Below are positions 1-8,800 of a stretch of DNA of 10,375 nucleotides, one piece after another. The DNA is from Thermoplasmata archaeon. Its GTDB lineage: Archaea; Thermoplasmatota; Thermoplasmata; Thermoplasmatales; Thermoplasmataceae. Position 1 is the first letter of the stretch. Every line of letters starts with the position of its first letter. The notes beneath the pieces are model-generated. The model did no database searches, had not been told where the DNA came from, and was given only the letters and a program-made list of their open reading frames with translations. The position numbers and the translations under genes are program-made. The stretch lies in NCBI GenBank assembly GCA_021806345.1, contig JAJZXP010000223.1, forward strand, positions 1 through 10,375, read 5' to 3'.

Positions 1-103
1 GTGAGCGTATTAAACTTTTAGGCTTAGTCTCTCTCCGCACTATTATAAAGTTTAATGTGTATACTATAAAGATAGATAATTACCTCTATTCCTTTATATA
101 CTG

Positions 104-322
104 TTAAAATTCTTTATTAACGGATTCTTTAACTTGAAGATACTTTATATATGAATCAAAGAAGACATTCCCCCGCATATTTTTTATTATCCTGCCGTTT
201 TTTACCTTCCAGGTGAAATCATACAGATCACGTTTATCAAAATTATCGGTCTTATATATTCTTTCATACTGGGAAATCAGCACCTCAAACTATTCAAATA
301 CTTTTAACGATAAAACTCTCAC
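104..322 (-). pseudogene. Small reading frame interrupted by TAG, unknown function
   Basis: On the minus strand a GTG (320-322) opens a frame of 73 codons that ends at TAA (104-106), with one in-frame TAG at 290-292 (codon 11). Residues on both sides of the TAG look protein-like: upstream MRVLSLKVFE, downstream FEVLISQYERIYKTDNF, and then a charged, aromatic-rich stretch ending in VKESVNKEF. A TATA-like element lies just upstream. It could be a decayed gene, a gene starting at the internal GTG (281-283, 59 residues), or less likely a read-through TAG. I do not recognise the family and see no transmembrane segment or metal-binding motif. The composition is richer in charged and aromatic codons than the surrounding AT-rich DNA, which favours real coding ancestry. 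Confidence 0.4.
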
Positions 323-328
323 ATTTAT

Positions 329-339
329 AGATATATAAA
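329..339 (-). promoter_or_regulatory. TATA-like element upstream of the 104-322 frame
   Basis: The minus strand reads TTTATATATCT here. It resembles an archaeal TATA box and lies a little under 20 nt upstream of the GTG at 320-322. That is slightly short for a leaderless transcript, and the region is so AT-rich that a chance match is possible. Confidence 0.25.
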
Positions 340-475
340 TCAAATTATAATATTCTCTTCTATTATTAAAATAAAACACGGGGTTTGTGGGAAATTAAGA
401 AATTTATTTTTAAAACATATAAATGGTTGAATGTTTAGCACATAATAATATTAAAATTATATCAAAATGAATTTT

Positions 476-485
476 TTTTTCCGGT
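476..485 (+). repeat. Left copy of 10-bp inverted pair TTTTTCCGGT
   Basis: TTTTTCCGGT here matches ACCGGAAAAA at 10130-10139 exactly in inverted orientation. Similarity continues inward as TAAAA if two bases are gapped. The pair brackets the operon and both pseudogene flanks. A chance 10-bp match between two flanks of this size is not unlikely, so it is only a candidate end of a mobile element. Confidence 0.2.
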
Positions 486-569
486 TAAAACCCAAGTTGA
501 AAATCATTATTGATTGGAAGCTAATTTTTTCTTCTTTATTTTTGTAAAGGTATTAAAATCTGAAAAGTT

Positions 570-948
570 ATGAGTATAGTAATGACCAATGCATAATCCG
601 GGCTTGCAAGTATACCTAAATCCGATCTTGATAGCTTTGGGGTTACCATAGAAACGCTATAGAACGAGTTTATAATGGATCAGCTTGAAAGAAGCGGAGT
701 TGACATCAAGAATGGCATAGGCGGTTTAGTCTCAGCCGAATTAGCTAACAAGATCGAAAAGTTTTAGTTGCTATGGTTGCTAGCCGAATTGTGAAATGTC
801 CGGTGTGCGGAAAAGTAATAGTGGCTCTCCAATGAAAAAATAGGCTTTTAACGTGTTTGATGTTTCATGATATAAGTGCTCATCCTGTGAAAACAACTTC
901 AATGTCAATGTGAGCAAACATAATGCGTATACTATCCCAAAGAGTTAA
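570..948 (+). pseudogene. Degraded zinc-ribbon protein gene
   Basis: A plus-strand coding relic starts at ATG 570 (MSIVMTNA) with AAAGG about 20 nt upstream. The first frame carries TAA at 594-596 and TAG at 660-662, yet stays clearly protein-like (IPKSDLDSFGV, then SGVDIKNGIGGLVSAELANK) up to TAG at 765-767. The trail then changes frame: CYGC at 769-780, KCPVCGKVIVAL at 794-829 in another frame, TGA at 833-835, and YKCSSCENNFNVNV from 871 in a third frame, ending at TAA 946-948. Three CxxC knuckles imply a zinc-ribbon protein of about 120 residues, probably nucleic-acid binding. I do not know the family. At least three stops and two or three frame changes make it inactive. It converges on the helicase gene, with 33 bp between the two stop codons. 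Confidence 0.75.
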
Positions 949-981
949 TAAACTTTATTCCCGATTTTTGAAGTTACTTAT

Positions 982-3900
982 TTACGAAATGAAATCCATT
1001 GTCACCAATTTAAGCTTTGAAGAATCGAATGGTTTTACATCCGCCTTCTTAAACATGCCTTTTTCAGCCAGAAAATTGCCAAGATCCCCTATCATTTTCT
1101 TCCAGTCACTGTCTTTCTTGTAAGATTTCCATATCTGCCTTAGGACTTGAAGCCTTTTCTTAGTGGGAGGAAGAGATAGTAGCTTTGATTTGATCTGTTC
1201 CCATACGTGTTCAACAGAGATATCGTTAGGATATTCGTAAAGATAATCACTTAGCTGTATCTCAATCTCATCAATCATTTTCTTAATAAATTTAGTGCTG
1301 TTTGATCTGTTGAGTTCTTTCAACTGAGAATCTTGCGTGCTGCTGAGCTCTATCTCTTTGTATGTCCTTTCAATTTCCTCTAAAACCAGTTTATTTGTGT
1401 CATAGACTTTCTCGAAGAAAGACGGAATCACGCGTTTTTCCCCTTTTTTGCATTTTATGTACTCCAAAATGTCAGTTTTGCTGGTCAGAAAATTACCAGT
1501 GCTTAGATCGTATATATACCAGAAGTGGAAGTCCCTTTCATACTCATAGTAGAAGAATATTCCTGAGATATTTTCTCTCTTCAGTCCGCTGAACACGCCA
1601 AATGGAATTTTTTCCAGTTCCTCGACTCCCTTATCTTTAAGGAAGTCTTTCAATGGCTGATAAAAGAGCTCTCCACCGCCAAACAGGTCGGCTTCTAATT
1701 CTTTAAAGAGCTTTTCGTCCTTTCCTTTGATACGTCGGATTATCCCGAATACCTTAGGGTGTATTTCCTCCCCAAGAACAGTTTGGTCAAGACCAACAGA
1801 ATTATCAATATCAACAATCTTGCTCTGTAGTGCCTGCACTAACTTGAGGAGCTCTTCAAGCTCATCTTCAGGGAAGAAGTTGTAGACGTAAATTTCCTTG
1901 TAGGGTGACCCAATCCTGTCAATCCTACCTGCCCTCTGAATCATGCGTGTTGGATTCCAGTGTAGATCGTAATTGATCAGGTACTTCGCAGTTTGAAGAT
2001 TCTGGCCTTCGGATAGGACGTCTGTGCTGAGGATTATGTCAACATTCTTCTCGAAAAATTTCTTTATTATCTCTTCACGCTGTCCTGGGTTCTTACTGGT
2101 GGTTCCAGAGCTAGAAATCGCTTCGATCTTGAGTTTTGAGAACCGTTTATCGTTGATGATCTCTTCATAGATGTAGTTTAAGGTGTCCGCATAATATGTG
2201 AACAGGATAATCTGTCCGTCTTTGGACAGCTCCAGGAGCTTTTCCTTAAGAACATTGAGCTTTGAATCGTCACTGGGTTTAATTTTTTTAACCTTATCCA
2301 AAATGTTGTTTAACAAGTCTATATCAATATCTATGTCATTGAACAGGTCATCAGCACGATATTCGGAGAGTTTGAAATCATTAAGAACTTCCTTGATATC
2401 CCCATCTTCCATTTCATCATAGGACCTTAATATGTATCTTATGTAACTCTCCTTAGTCAGGAGCTTTTCATCCTTAAGGTACTTCTTCAACTTTTCAAGA
2501 AATTGGATATGGTTAAAGATGCTCTTTCTGAAGGAGTCTACACTACTTTCCAATCGTTTCAACAAGATCGTCCTGAAAATACCACCAATGGCTATCATTC
2601 TGCCTAAGGCAAGCCTTTCCTCTTCGGTCTTAACGCCCTCCTTTCTGTACTCAAGAATGCGGTAATATGCCATTGTCAGTTTTTCAGTAAGAGTATCCGA
2701 AATCTCTTTGTACATTCCTTTGTATGCACTGTCCAGTTTGTAATTGATATTTTCAAGGACACGTTTAGGGAACGTAATTTTATGTTCTTCAGTCTCGCCA
2801 TCTGGGAGCTCTGTTATTATATATGCATTGGGATAGTTCTCAATAATGTAGTCCCTTGTTCTCCTGATAGAGATTTCATTTAACAGGTCATTAAGTAGCG
2901 AAGGATTGTCTTTGGCATCCTTAAAGAATTTAAACAGATCTGGTATGTTTTCCTTGATAAACGCAGACCTGTCCATCAGTACTAGAAGCATAATTTGCCA
3001 GTACAGGTCCCATGGAGTATTGTTTATAGGGGTTGCGGTAAGAAACAAAATGTAAGGTTTATTTCCCGAATTCGAAAAATGGTCATTAACAAGTGAAAAA
3101 AAGTTCTCCCACCTATTTGATAGCGGGTTTCTAAAGTTGTGGCTTTCGTCAACAACGATTAATTCCACATTATCCAAACGCCCACCGAGCGTTCTCTTCG
3201 CCTTCTCAAGATAATTTTCAGAGGCAAGGTCCTCCTGCGATAGTATATTCTCTTTTGTATCTATTTTCTTAAGCTCGTTTCTCCACATCCCACGAAGCTG
3301 CGCTGGACATACAATCAATATATTCTTCCGTTCATAGTAGCCAATTTGTTCAAGGATCTTCTTGGCGATCCATGTTTTTCCCAATCCAACGGAATCGGCC
3401 ACTATACATCCGCCGTATTTCTTCATCCTTGTCCATATTCTAGCTATGGCATCTTCCTGGAACTGTGCTAGATTTACCTTAGTCTCAGGCAACCCTTTTG
3501 GTTTTTCTTCTTTTTGTCCTTCCTTTATGTCCTCTTTCTGCATTTCATAAAGTGTTTTGATGTATATTTCGTATGGAGAGTATTCTTTGCTGCCAAATCT
3601 GGAATTTTCAAGGAGTTCTATTAACTGCATTTTGAAATCTATAGACTCAGCCCAAAACTTGTCAAACCATTCTTTTCTGGTATAGATGGCCTGGGATTCC
3701 TGCCTCCAGGTGTTCAGCTCGCCATATCTGGTAAGTCCTGCACGGGTGAAATTGGAAGAACCTATGACTATCCGATCATCAAAGATGTATGCTTTTCCAT
3801 GAAGAAATTTCTCAAAAAGCCTCACTTCTACGTTGTCTCGTTTCAGGAACTCGATAAAAAGCCGTACTGTTGAATCAGAGTCCTTTGAGAGGTCAAAGCC

Positions 3901-4158
3901 TTCAACTTCTTTTTTTATCTCTTCAAGTAAGACATCACCAAGAGTAATATCATTCTGAATCTCTGGAGTCTTACCCAATAAAAGTCTAAATTTCACTGAG
4001 CGGTCAAGGTTATCCTTGATCATAGCAAAACCACCTATGTTAAAGAACGCGGTGGCAATGTCAAAGTTGCCTTTCCCATTTTCTTTCAATGCATCATTTA
4101 AGAAGCTAACCAGTTTGTTACCATCACTATTATCTATTATCTCTTTATGCAGCGCCAT
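982..4158 (-). CDS. PLD nuclease-SNF2 helicase fusion protein
   Basis: Predicted DNA translocase/nuclease of 1058 residues, likely the attack subunit of the operon's defence module, acting on DNA in the cytoplasm. An N-terminal PLD-like domain (about 1-180) holds one HKD motif: H120, K122, D127, then GSSNFT at 133-138. A SNF2/superfamily 2 helicase follows: Walker A in DSVGLGKT (255-262), DESH box at 337-340, TATP at 374-377, then after a helical insertion the second RecA lobe with STDVLSEGQNLQ (711-722) and the arginine-finger motif QRAGRIDRIG (741-750). The C-terminal 250 residues are charged, mostly helical and unassigned. One HKD motif means two chains are needed for a PLD active site, as known for this superfamily. 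It is the last gene, 9 bp after the PIN gene, with AAGGTGAT before ATG. Helicase and HKD assignments are firm; the role in restriction is inferred. Confidence 0.95.
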   Translation of the reverse strand: MALHKEIIDNSDGNKLVSFLNDALKENGKGNFDIATAFFNIGGFAMIKDNLDRSVKFRLLLGKTPEIQNDITLGDVLLEEIKKEVEGFDLSKDSDSTVRLFIEFLKRDNVEVRLFEKFLHGKAYIFDDRIVIGSSNFTRAGLTRYGELNTWRQESQAIYTRKEWFDKFWAESIDFKMQLIELLENSRFGSKEYSPYEIYIKTLYEMQKEDIKEGQKEEKPKGLPETKVNLAQFQEDAIARIWTRMKKYGGCIVADSVGLGKTWIAKKILEQIGYYERKNILIVCPAQLRGMWRNELKKIDTKENILSQEDLASENYLEKAKRTLGGRLDNVELIVVDESHNFRNPLSNRWENFFSLVNDHFSNSGNKPYILFLTATPINNTPWDLYWQIMLLVLMDRSAFIKENIPDLFKFFKDAKDNPSLLNDLLNEISIRRTRDYIIENYPNAYIITELPDGETEEHKITFPKRVLENINYKLDSAYKGMYKEISDTLTEKLTMAYYRILEYRKEGVKTEEERLALGRMIAIGGIFRTILLKRLESSVDSFRKSIFNHIQFLEKLKKYLKDEKLLTKESYIRYILRSYDEMEDGDIKEVLNDFKLSEYRADDLFNDIDIDIDLLNNILDKVKKIKPSDDSKLNVLKEKLLELSKDGQIILFTYYADTLNYIYEEIINDKRFSKLKIEAISSSGTTSKNPGQREEIIKKFFEKNVDIILSTDVLSEGQNLQTAKYLINYDLHWNPTRMIQRAGRIDRIGSPYKEIYVYNFFPEDELEELLKLVQALQSKIVDIDNSVGLDQTVLGEEIHPKVFGIIRRIKGKDEKLFKELEADLFGGGELFYQPLKDFLKDKGVEELEKIPFGVFSGLKRENISGIFFYYEYERDFHFWYIYDLSTGNFLTSKTDILEYIKCKKGEKRVIPSFFEKVYDTNKLVLEEIERTYKEIELSSTQDSQLKELNRSNSTKFIKKMIDEIEIQLSDYLYEYPNDISVEHVWEQIKSKLLSLPPTKKRLQVLRQIWKSYKKDSDWKKMIGDLGNFLAEKGMFKKADVKPFDSSKLKLVTMDFIS

Positions 4159-4161
4159 ATT

Positions 4162-4169
4162 ATCACCTT
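4162..4169 (-). promoter_or_regulatory. Ribosome binding site of the PLD-helicase gene
   Basis: The minus strand reads AAGGTGAT. It overlaps the TAA stop of the PIN gene and ends three bases before ATG at 4158, supporting that start and coupled translation. Confidence 0.7.
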
Positions 4170-4659
4170 AAAATTTCCACCCTTCTATCCTGAACATTTC
4201 AATTATACCAATAGAGTCTATGCTGTACTTCTGGCATACATATGGTATCCGAACTTTATATCCACGGAGTCTCTCTTCCGTGACAACTATTCTTTTTATT
4301 TGGACTATGGTTTGTTGGGACCCTGTGGCCATTTCTACTGCCAGAGCCACTACCCAGGCGTCAGCATCATATTTCCTATCTTCTTTTACCAACGCAGGAT
4401 AATTCTTTAAGATATCCTTCAATATTTCAACCTGCCTCTTCGTTGGCGGCCGAAATAGACTACTATTCCTCTTGGCCCACAATGCAAGCTCATCGTCCCT
4501 TTCTTTGACCTCTAATAGTACTTCTGTTGGGGCGACCAGAAGACCTTTCTTGGATAATGATTCCAAGTTATTCCATACACTTGGGAACACATCAATTGGA
4601 TTGTGTCTATTGAGTTCTACGAACGAAGATGTGTCCATAATGTAGTGGTAGAAAGTCAT
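4168..4659 (-). CDS. DUF4411 family PIN-domain protein, predicted RNase toxin
   Basis: A 163-residue protein matching the DUF4411 pattern nearly end to end. The start YIMDTSSFVELN carries the first PIN acid (D9). It is followed by FPSVWNNLESL, then PTEVLLEV (E46/E50), DELALWAK, YDADAWVVALA (D98/D100), VVTEE (E128/E129), IPYVC and a terminal GW-F. The spaced acidic residues fit a PIN-fold metal site, so a Mg-dependent ribonuclease is expected; the substrate is unknown. DUF4411 genes are commonly paired with an XRE-ImmA/IrrE gene, as here, where its ATG overlaps the partner's TGA by four bases. From memory, such pairs are predicted type II toxin-antitoxin units. The open question is whether it acts as a free-standing toxin or as an effector of the restriction-like module around it. 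All acids appear intact. Confidence 0.93.
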   Translation of the reverse strand: MTFYHYIMDTSSFVELNRHNPIDVFPSVWNNLESLSKKGLLVAPTEVLLEVKERDDELALWAKRNSSLFRPPTKRQVEILKDILKNYPALVKEDRKYDADAWVVALAVEMATGSQQTIVQIKRIVVTEERLRGYKVRIPYVCQKYSIDSIGIIEMFRIEGWKF

Positions 4660-5804
4660 TTTCTCGCCCTTGCCAGAACTTTATCGAAATTCTTAGATTT
4701 TATAGATAGGAAGCTCAGTGCATCGTTGTAAGTTATGAATTCCTTATCGAAATTGTTTGCAACAAGAGATACAAACTTATTGCCCATTTCCGAAAGACAC
4801 TTCCGATCAGTTGCTATTTTCTTGAACTTCTTCTCTTTTTTCTCCACTTTTATTTCCTTTGGAGTATATCTAGCAAGCACGGACTCAAATTCTTGCCTTG
4901 AAATGTAATTTAGATTTACCATTTTCACCAGTAGAACTGCCTTACTTACCTTATATCTCTTAGACAGAGCATTCAGTGTGTCCGTCTCCGTGAGGTTATG
5001 TACGTGTTTGTTAAATATATCAATTGAGATCTCCTTTGGCAACAGGAAAGCCGATGAGAAGGAGTCGCACCAGCCCTCAATATTGCTTCTAGCCTGCAAA
5101 GACTCTTCTGGGAGGTCTATTACGGTCTCTCCTAAGATTATGTGTCCAAACTCATGCATTAAAGTGAACAACCGAGCTTCGATGCTGTCCTTTGAGTTTA
5201 TCACTATAATGTTCGGAGTTCCATCTGCTAAGGCAAACCCTCTTGCATCCTCAATTGGCATGGATAACTGAAAAACCAGAATATTATGGTCTTCTAACAC
5301 GTCTCGTAAATACCCCATCATCTTGTATGCATCTCCGAACTTCCTTTGCTCTTCAATGTCAAAATTCAATATCTTCCGATATTCTGAAGCAATGAATTCT
5401 GGATTATCGGTTAGTTTTGCCTTTTTGATTTCAGTTTCAGTGGCATAATTGATATTAAGGGACAGTTCTTTGCTCACACTCTGAAGACCCCGGGTTCTTC
5501 GGATGGCAAGAATGGTTTTGCGGTCGAATATGTTAGTCTTGTTTGGTAGAAACCTATAGTCCTTAGGCATCGGTCTTTCCTGTTTTGGTTTTGATAGGAA
5601 GAATGACGCAATTGGCCTTTTGTAGGTTTCTGAAAGGATATACAATTGCCTCATAGTTGGGTTCCTTTTCCCTGATTCCATGTCCTTGACCACTTCCACA
5701 GTTGTTCCGAGTTTCTTGGCAACTTCCCCTACTTCCCAACCTGCACTAGTTCTCAACCACCTGAGAACTTCAGGCACCACATCAATGGTAAATGATTTGG
5801 CCAT
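4656..5804 (-). CDS. XRE-family HTH and ImmA/IrrE metallopeptidase protein
   Basis: A 382-residue fusion. Residues about 12-66 form an XRE/Cro-type helix-turn-helix (AGWEVGEVAKKLGTTVEVVK, then ESGKRNPTMRQL). A helical linker follows, then the ImmA/IrrE (COG2856) zinc-peptidase domain: ALADGTPNIIVIN, HEFGH at 217-221 with catalytic E218, and a downstream E243 in EGWCDSFSSAFLLP as likely third zinc ligand. The tail (about 325-382) is basic and helical. In known relatives, ImmA and Deinococcus IrrE cleave partner repressors. In fused forms paired with a PIN gene the protein is predicted to be the antitoxin and autorepressor. It starts one base after the methyltransferase stop, with GAGGG six bases before ATG, and overlaps the PIN gene. 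The zinc ligands look intact, so proteolysis is plausible; the target is unknown. Confidence 0.93.
   Translation of the reverse strand: MAKSFTIDVVPEVLRWLRTSAGWEVGEVAKKLGTTVEVVKDMESGKRNPTMRQLYILSETYKRPIASFFLSKPKQERPMPKDYRFLPNKTNIFDRKTILAIRRTRGLQSVSKELSLNINYATETEIKKAKLTDNPEFIASEYRKILNFDIEEQRKFGDAYKMMGYLRDVLEDHNILVFQLSMPIEDARGFALADGTPNIIVINSKDSIEARLFTLMHEFGHIILGETVIDLPEESLQARSNIEGWCDSFSSAFLLPKEISIDIFNKHVHNLTETDTLNALSKRYKVSKAVLLVKMVNLNYISRQEFESVLARYTPKEIKVEKKEKKFKKIATDRKCLSEMGNKFVSLVANNFDKEFITYNDALSFLSIKSKNFDKVLARARK
4667..4670 (-). promoter_or_regulatory. Weak ribosome binding site of the PIN gene
   Basis: The minus strand has AAGGGCGAG, with AGGG at these positions, seven bases before ATG 4659. 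It lies inside the XRE-ImmA/IrrE coding region, so translation of the pair is probably coupled through the ATGA overlap. Confidence 0.5.
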
Positions 5805-5805
5805 T

Positions 5806-8800
5806 CTAATCCCTCAAACTTTTTGCTTTGTCAATCCTCTGTTTCACTAACTCACAAACTGACCAGTAAACTTCTTTCCTCTCACCTTGAGTCAACCCCA
5901 ACTCATCGAATATAATGTTGTCAAGTTCTGCCCTATCAGGGAGAGGGTTAGGTTTCTGCTCTCTTATTGGTTTTTCCCTATCTATACCAACCTCTTCGAA
6001 AATCGATTGGGGCTTTCTTTTTCCCAAGGCATCGAGGAGATCTTGCAATTGTCGCTTTACCTTTGAATTAAACCTTTCCACATCTAATGTTAGAATCTTC
6101 TTTGCATCACTAGTCTCAAACTTAAGTGCACCCTGACCCAGATTGGACCTTCCTAGCAGCATCACAAAAAATATTTGTATTGTGGAATTCAAAATTGCAG
6201 CCAACTCTTTGTAATTTATGTCCGTTTTCTCAAACAATCTGTGAAATGCCCTGTCGCTCGCCAAAGGGAAATTGGAATACGGACAGTAAAATCGCTCATT
6301 AGAAACATATTGGATGAATATATGGGCGGGAATCAAGTTTTTCTCCGGAATCGAGTACCAATATTTTCTGTGTTTTACAGTTTCGACATTTGACCACCTG
6401 ATCCCAGACTCGGTCTTTTGCCTTTTTCGTGTAACTTGTTTTTCTCCCCATTCAATGTAACTCATCAATCCCAGATGTCCCTCTAATATTAACTCCTTCT
6501 TTGATAATGATGGAACAGCTAGAACATAATTATTTGGAGTTATGGTAATATTTAGAGCCTCCACATCATCCGCATTTCTAATTATAGGTTTAACATAATA
6601 TTCTTCAATTTTAAATGTCTCTATGGCTTTATCATCTATGTAAAAGAAGTCATTAACACCGGTATAACACCCAGGAAGTATTGAATCTGCTAGTTTATTT
6701 AACGGAATTATGCTCTCTTCACCCCTTTCCATAATAATGTAGAAAATATCTGGTGCTCTTAGGTATTTCCCGCCCCATTTATTTCCTTCATAACTGCCTG
6801 ATTTAAATCTGCCATTTTTGTAATTCTCCGGATATTCCCAACCATCTTCCAGCAGGTCTTCTTGCAACATAGGAAAAATCCTGCAATCATTTGTGCTAAC
6901 AACATTCTTAACTAGATCAGTAATTCCTTTTCTTTTCTCTTTGACTTTGACGTTTTCAATACTAACAAGATTTTGAGATGATAGCACCTCTTCAAAAGGC
7001 TTCTTGAACATTATAAACTTCGCAACACTCTTAATATTTGGCCAAACCTTTTCATTACCACCAGTCACATCATTAAACCAATCTCCCAGGCTTCTTTGTT
7101 TTGCTTCAGGCGCCCCAAATAGTGCAATTATAGTGTTTACATCAGCATGCGTAAAGCTCCTTTTTGGATTGTCATAGATTGCTGTTATTGGAACATACTT
7201 ACATAAGAACTCCTGCAATACCTTTCCATATTCAACATCTAACCAAGAATTAGATGTAATAAAACAGAAACTCCCATTATTATTCAATAAACTTAAACCG
7301 TGAAAATAAAAATAGATGTAATAATCGCTTCTCTTCCCCACATCTTTTAGGACTGGAAATCTCTCTTTAACTGATTCAATCAATTTATCTTTATACTCTT
7401 TCTTTTCCTCACTCGTAACCTCTGATTTTAGTTTATTTGGAGGCGAAATCATTTCTTGCCTAACATAAGGTGGATTCCCAATAACTATGTCAAACCCTTC
7501 TTTTTCTGAAAATATTTCTGCAAAATCAATGTCCCAGACGAAAGGTTTCTTCTCAGGATCATTCAAATGGTTCTTGACATTTCTTAGCTTCTCAATTTCT
7601 TCCTTATTTGTGTTAATCCTCAGTAGGTTCTCATTTACTTTTTTCTCATCTATTACTTGCTCTCCGGCAAGAGTTTTTTGAGACCTCGCTATCTTTATGT
7701 TATGCTCAAAGACTTGTATATCAGTTGTAAGACTCTCAACTCTTTCATTTATTATTTCCTCAAATAGATGAATTTCCTCCTCTTTAACCTCCTCGGGTGA
7801 CTTGAATTTGGCAGTTGGTGAGTTTTCAAAGTACTTCCTTTTTTCCTGTTTTAAGTCATCCAACTTCCTCTTCAGGTGATCTTTCAAGTTATTTGTTCTT
7901 AAATTGAAGCTTATACCACCAATTTCCTGAACAAGAGAGTCCCCCACTCTTAGGTTGAGATTCAGGTTTGGCAAAAGTGGGTGCTGTCTCAATTCTTCTT
8001 TTTTAAACTCGGTTTCTACGATCAATTGGAGCCAGAGCCTCAACTCGGCGGCGTGAATTGCCCAGGGCATTACGTCAACCCCGTACAAGGAATATTGAAT
8101 TACTCTATTTTTCAGTGCAAAGTCTGATAGACTGTTACCGATGTACTTATATATCATCCTGTAGAGGTCAGAAACAACATTCAGCATACCCACTAAAAAG
8201 GCACCTGAGCCGCAGGCTGGATCGACCACTGAGAGGTTGCTTAGGGTGTCTTCAAGCTTCCTCCAATGTTCATTTTTCGTGAACCAATCCTCTATCTTTT
8301 CTCTCTCTTCGGCTGGGTCAAAAATGAGAGAGTAGAATTTTTCCTTTGGTAATTCTGACAAATTTTTGGACAGGTATTCAACCAGACTCCTACGGCACAT
8401 GAAATCCACCTCAACTCTGGGGGTGTAAAAGATGCCAAGGTCATTCCTATCGTAGATTTCCTCGGCAACATTAGCAAGTGACTCATAGACATAACCAATC
8501 ATCTGGGGATCTACTGCAACTTCTGATTCTAGGGGCATATCTTCCTTTATTGTGAAATTGTAGGACTCGAAGAATTCGAGGACTTCCTGGAATATCTTGT
8601 CAGTTATGAGAATCTTGAGGTTATCTAGACCATTCTCCCTGAAAAGACCTCCATTAAGGTATGGAGCATTGGAAATTACTTTCACAACGTCTTCTGGCAA
8701 TCCTTTGACCTCATTTGCTCTGTTGTTAAATGCCTTGAGGAATACCTGTTTAAGCCATTTTTCATAAAATTCATTAGAATTGTACTTTCCAAGTACTCTG

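Larger units (their letters stand above)
323..569. other. AT-rich spacer without a supported gene
   Basis: I see no supportable gene in this stretch. Hand-counted lines give about 15-20% GC. The only notable points are a poly-T run ending in TTTTTCCGGT at 476-485, discussed as a possible inverted terminal repeat, and a 15-codon open frame near 424 that looks random. Confidence 0.5.

Noticed and set aside
1..103. tRNA or attachment site at the left end
   Set aside because: No cloverleaf, T-loop GTTCGA-type motif or CCA end could be found; the stretch contains only short AT-rich near-repeats.
923..1123. 66-codon plus-strand open frame overlapping the end of the helicase gene
   Set aside because: Most of it is antisense to the conserved C-terminal coding of the helicase gene, and its first bases belong to the zinc-ribbon relic in another frame.
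4147..4410. 87-codon plus-strand open frame
   Set aside because: It lies antisense to the PIN gene, whose motifs are intact, and its translation shows no family features.
6175..7440. Lower GC in the methyltransferase target-recognition part, suggesting domain swapping
   Set aside because: Hand-counted lines range from about 23% to 42% here against about 32-52% in sampled lines upstream in the gene; the overlap is too large to claim a junction.
8292..8498. 68-codon minus-strand open frame in another frame of the methyltransferase gene
   Set aside because: It is fully inside a well-supported gene upstream of the SAM-binding motif; no ribosome site or recognisable protein.
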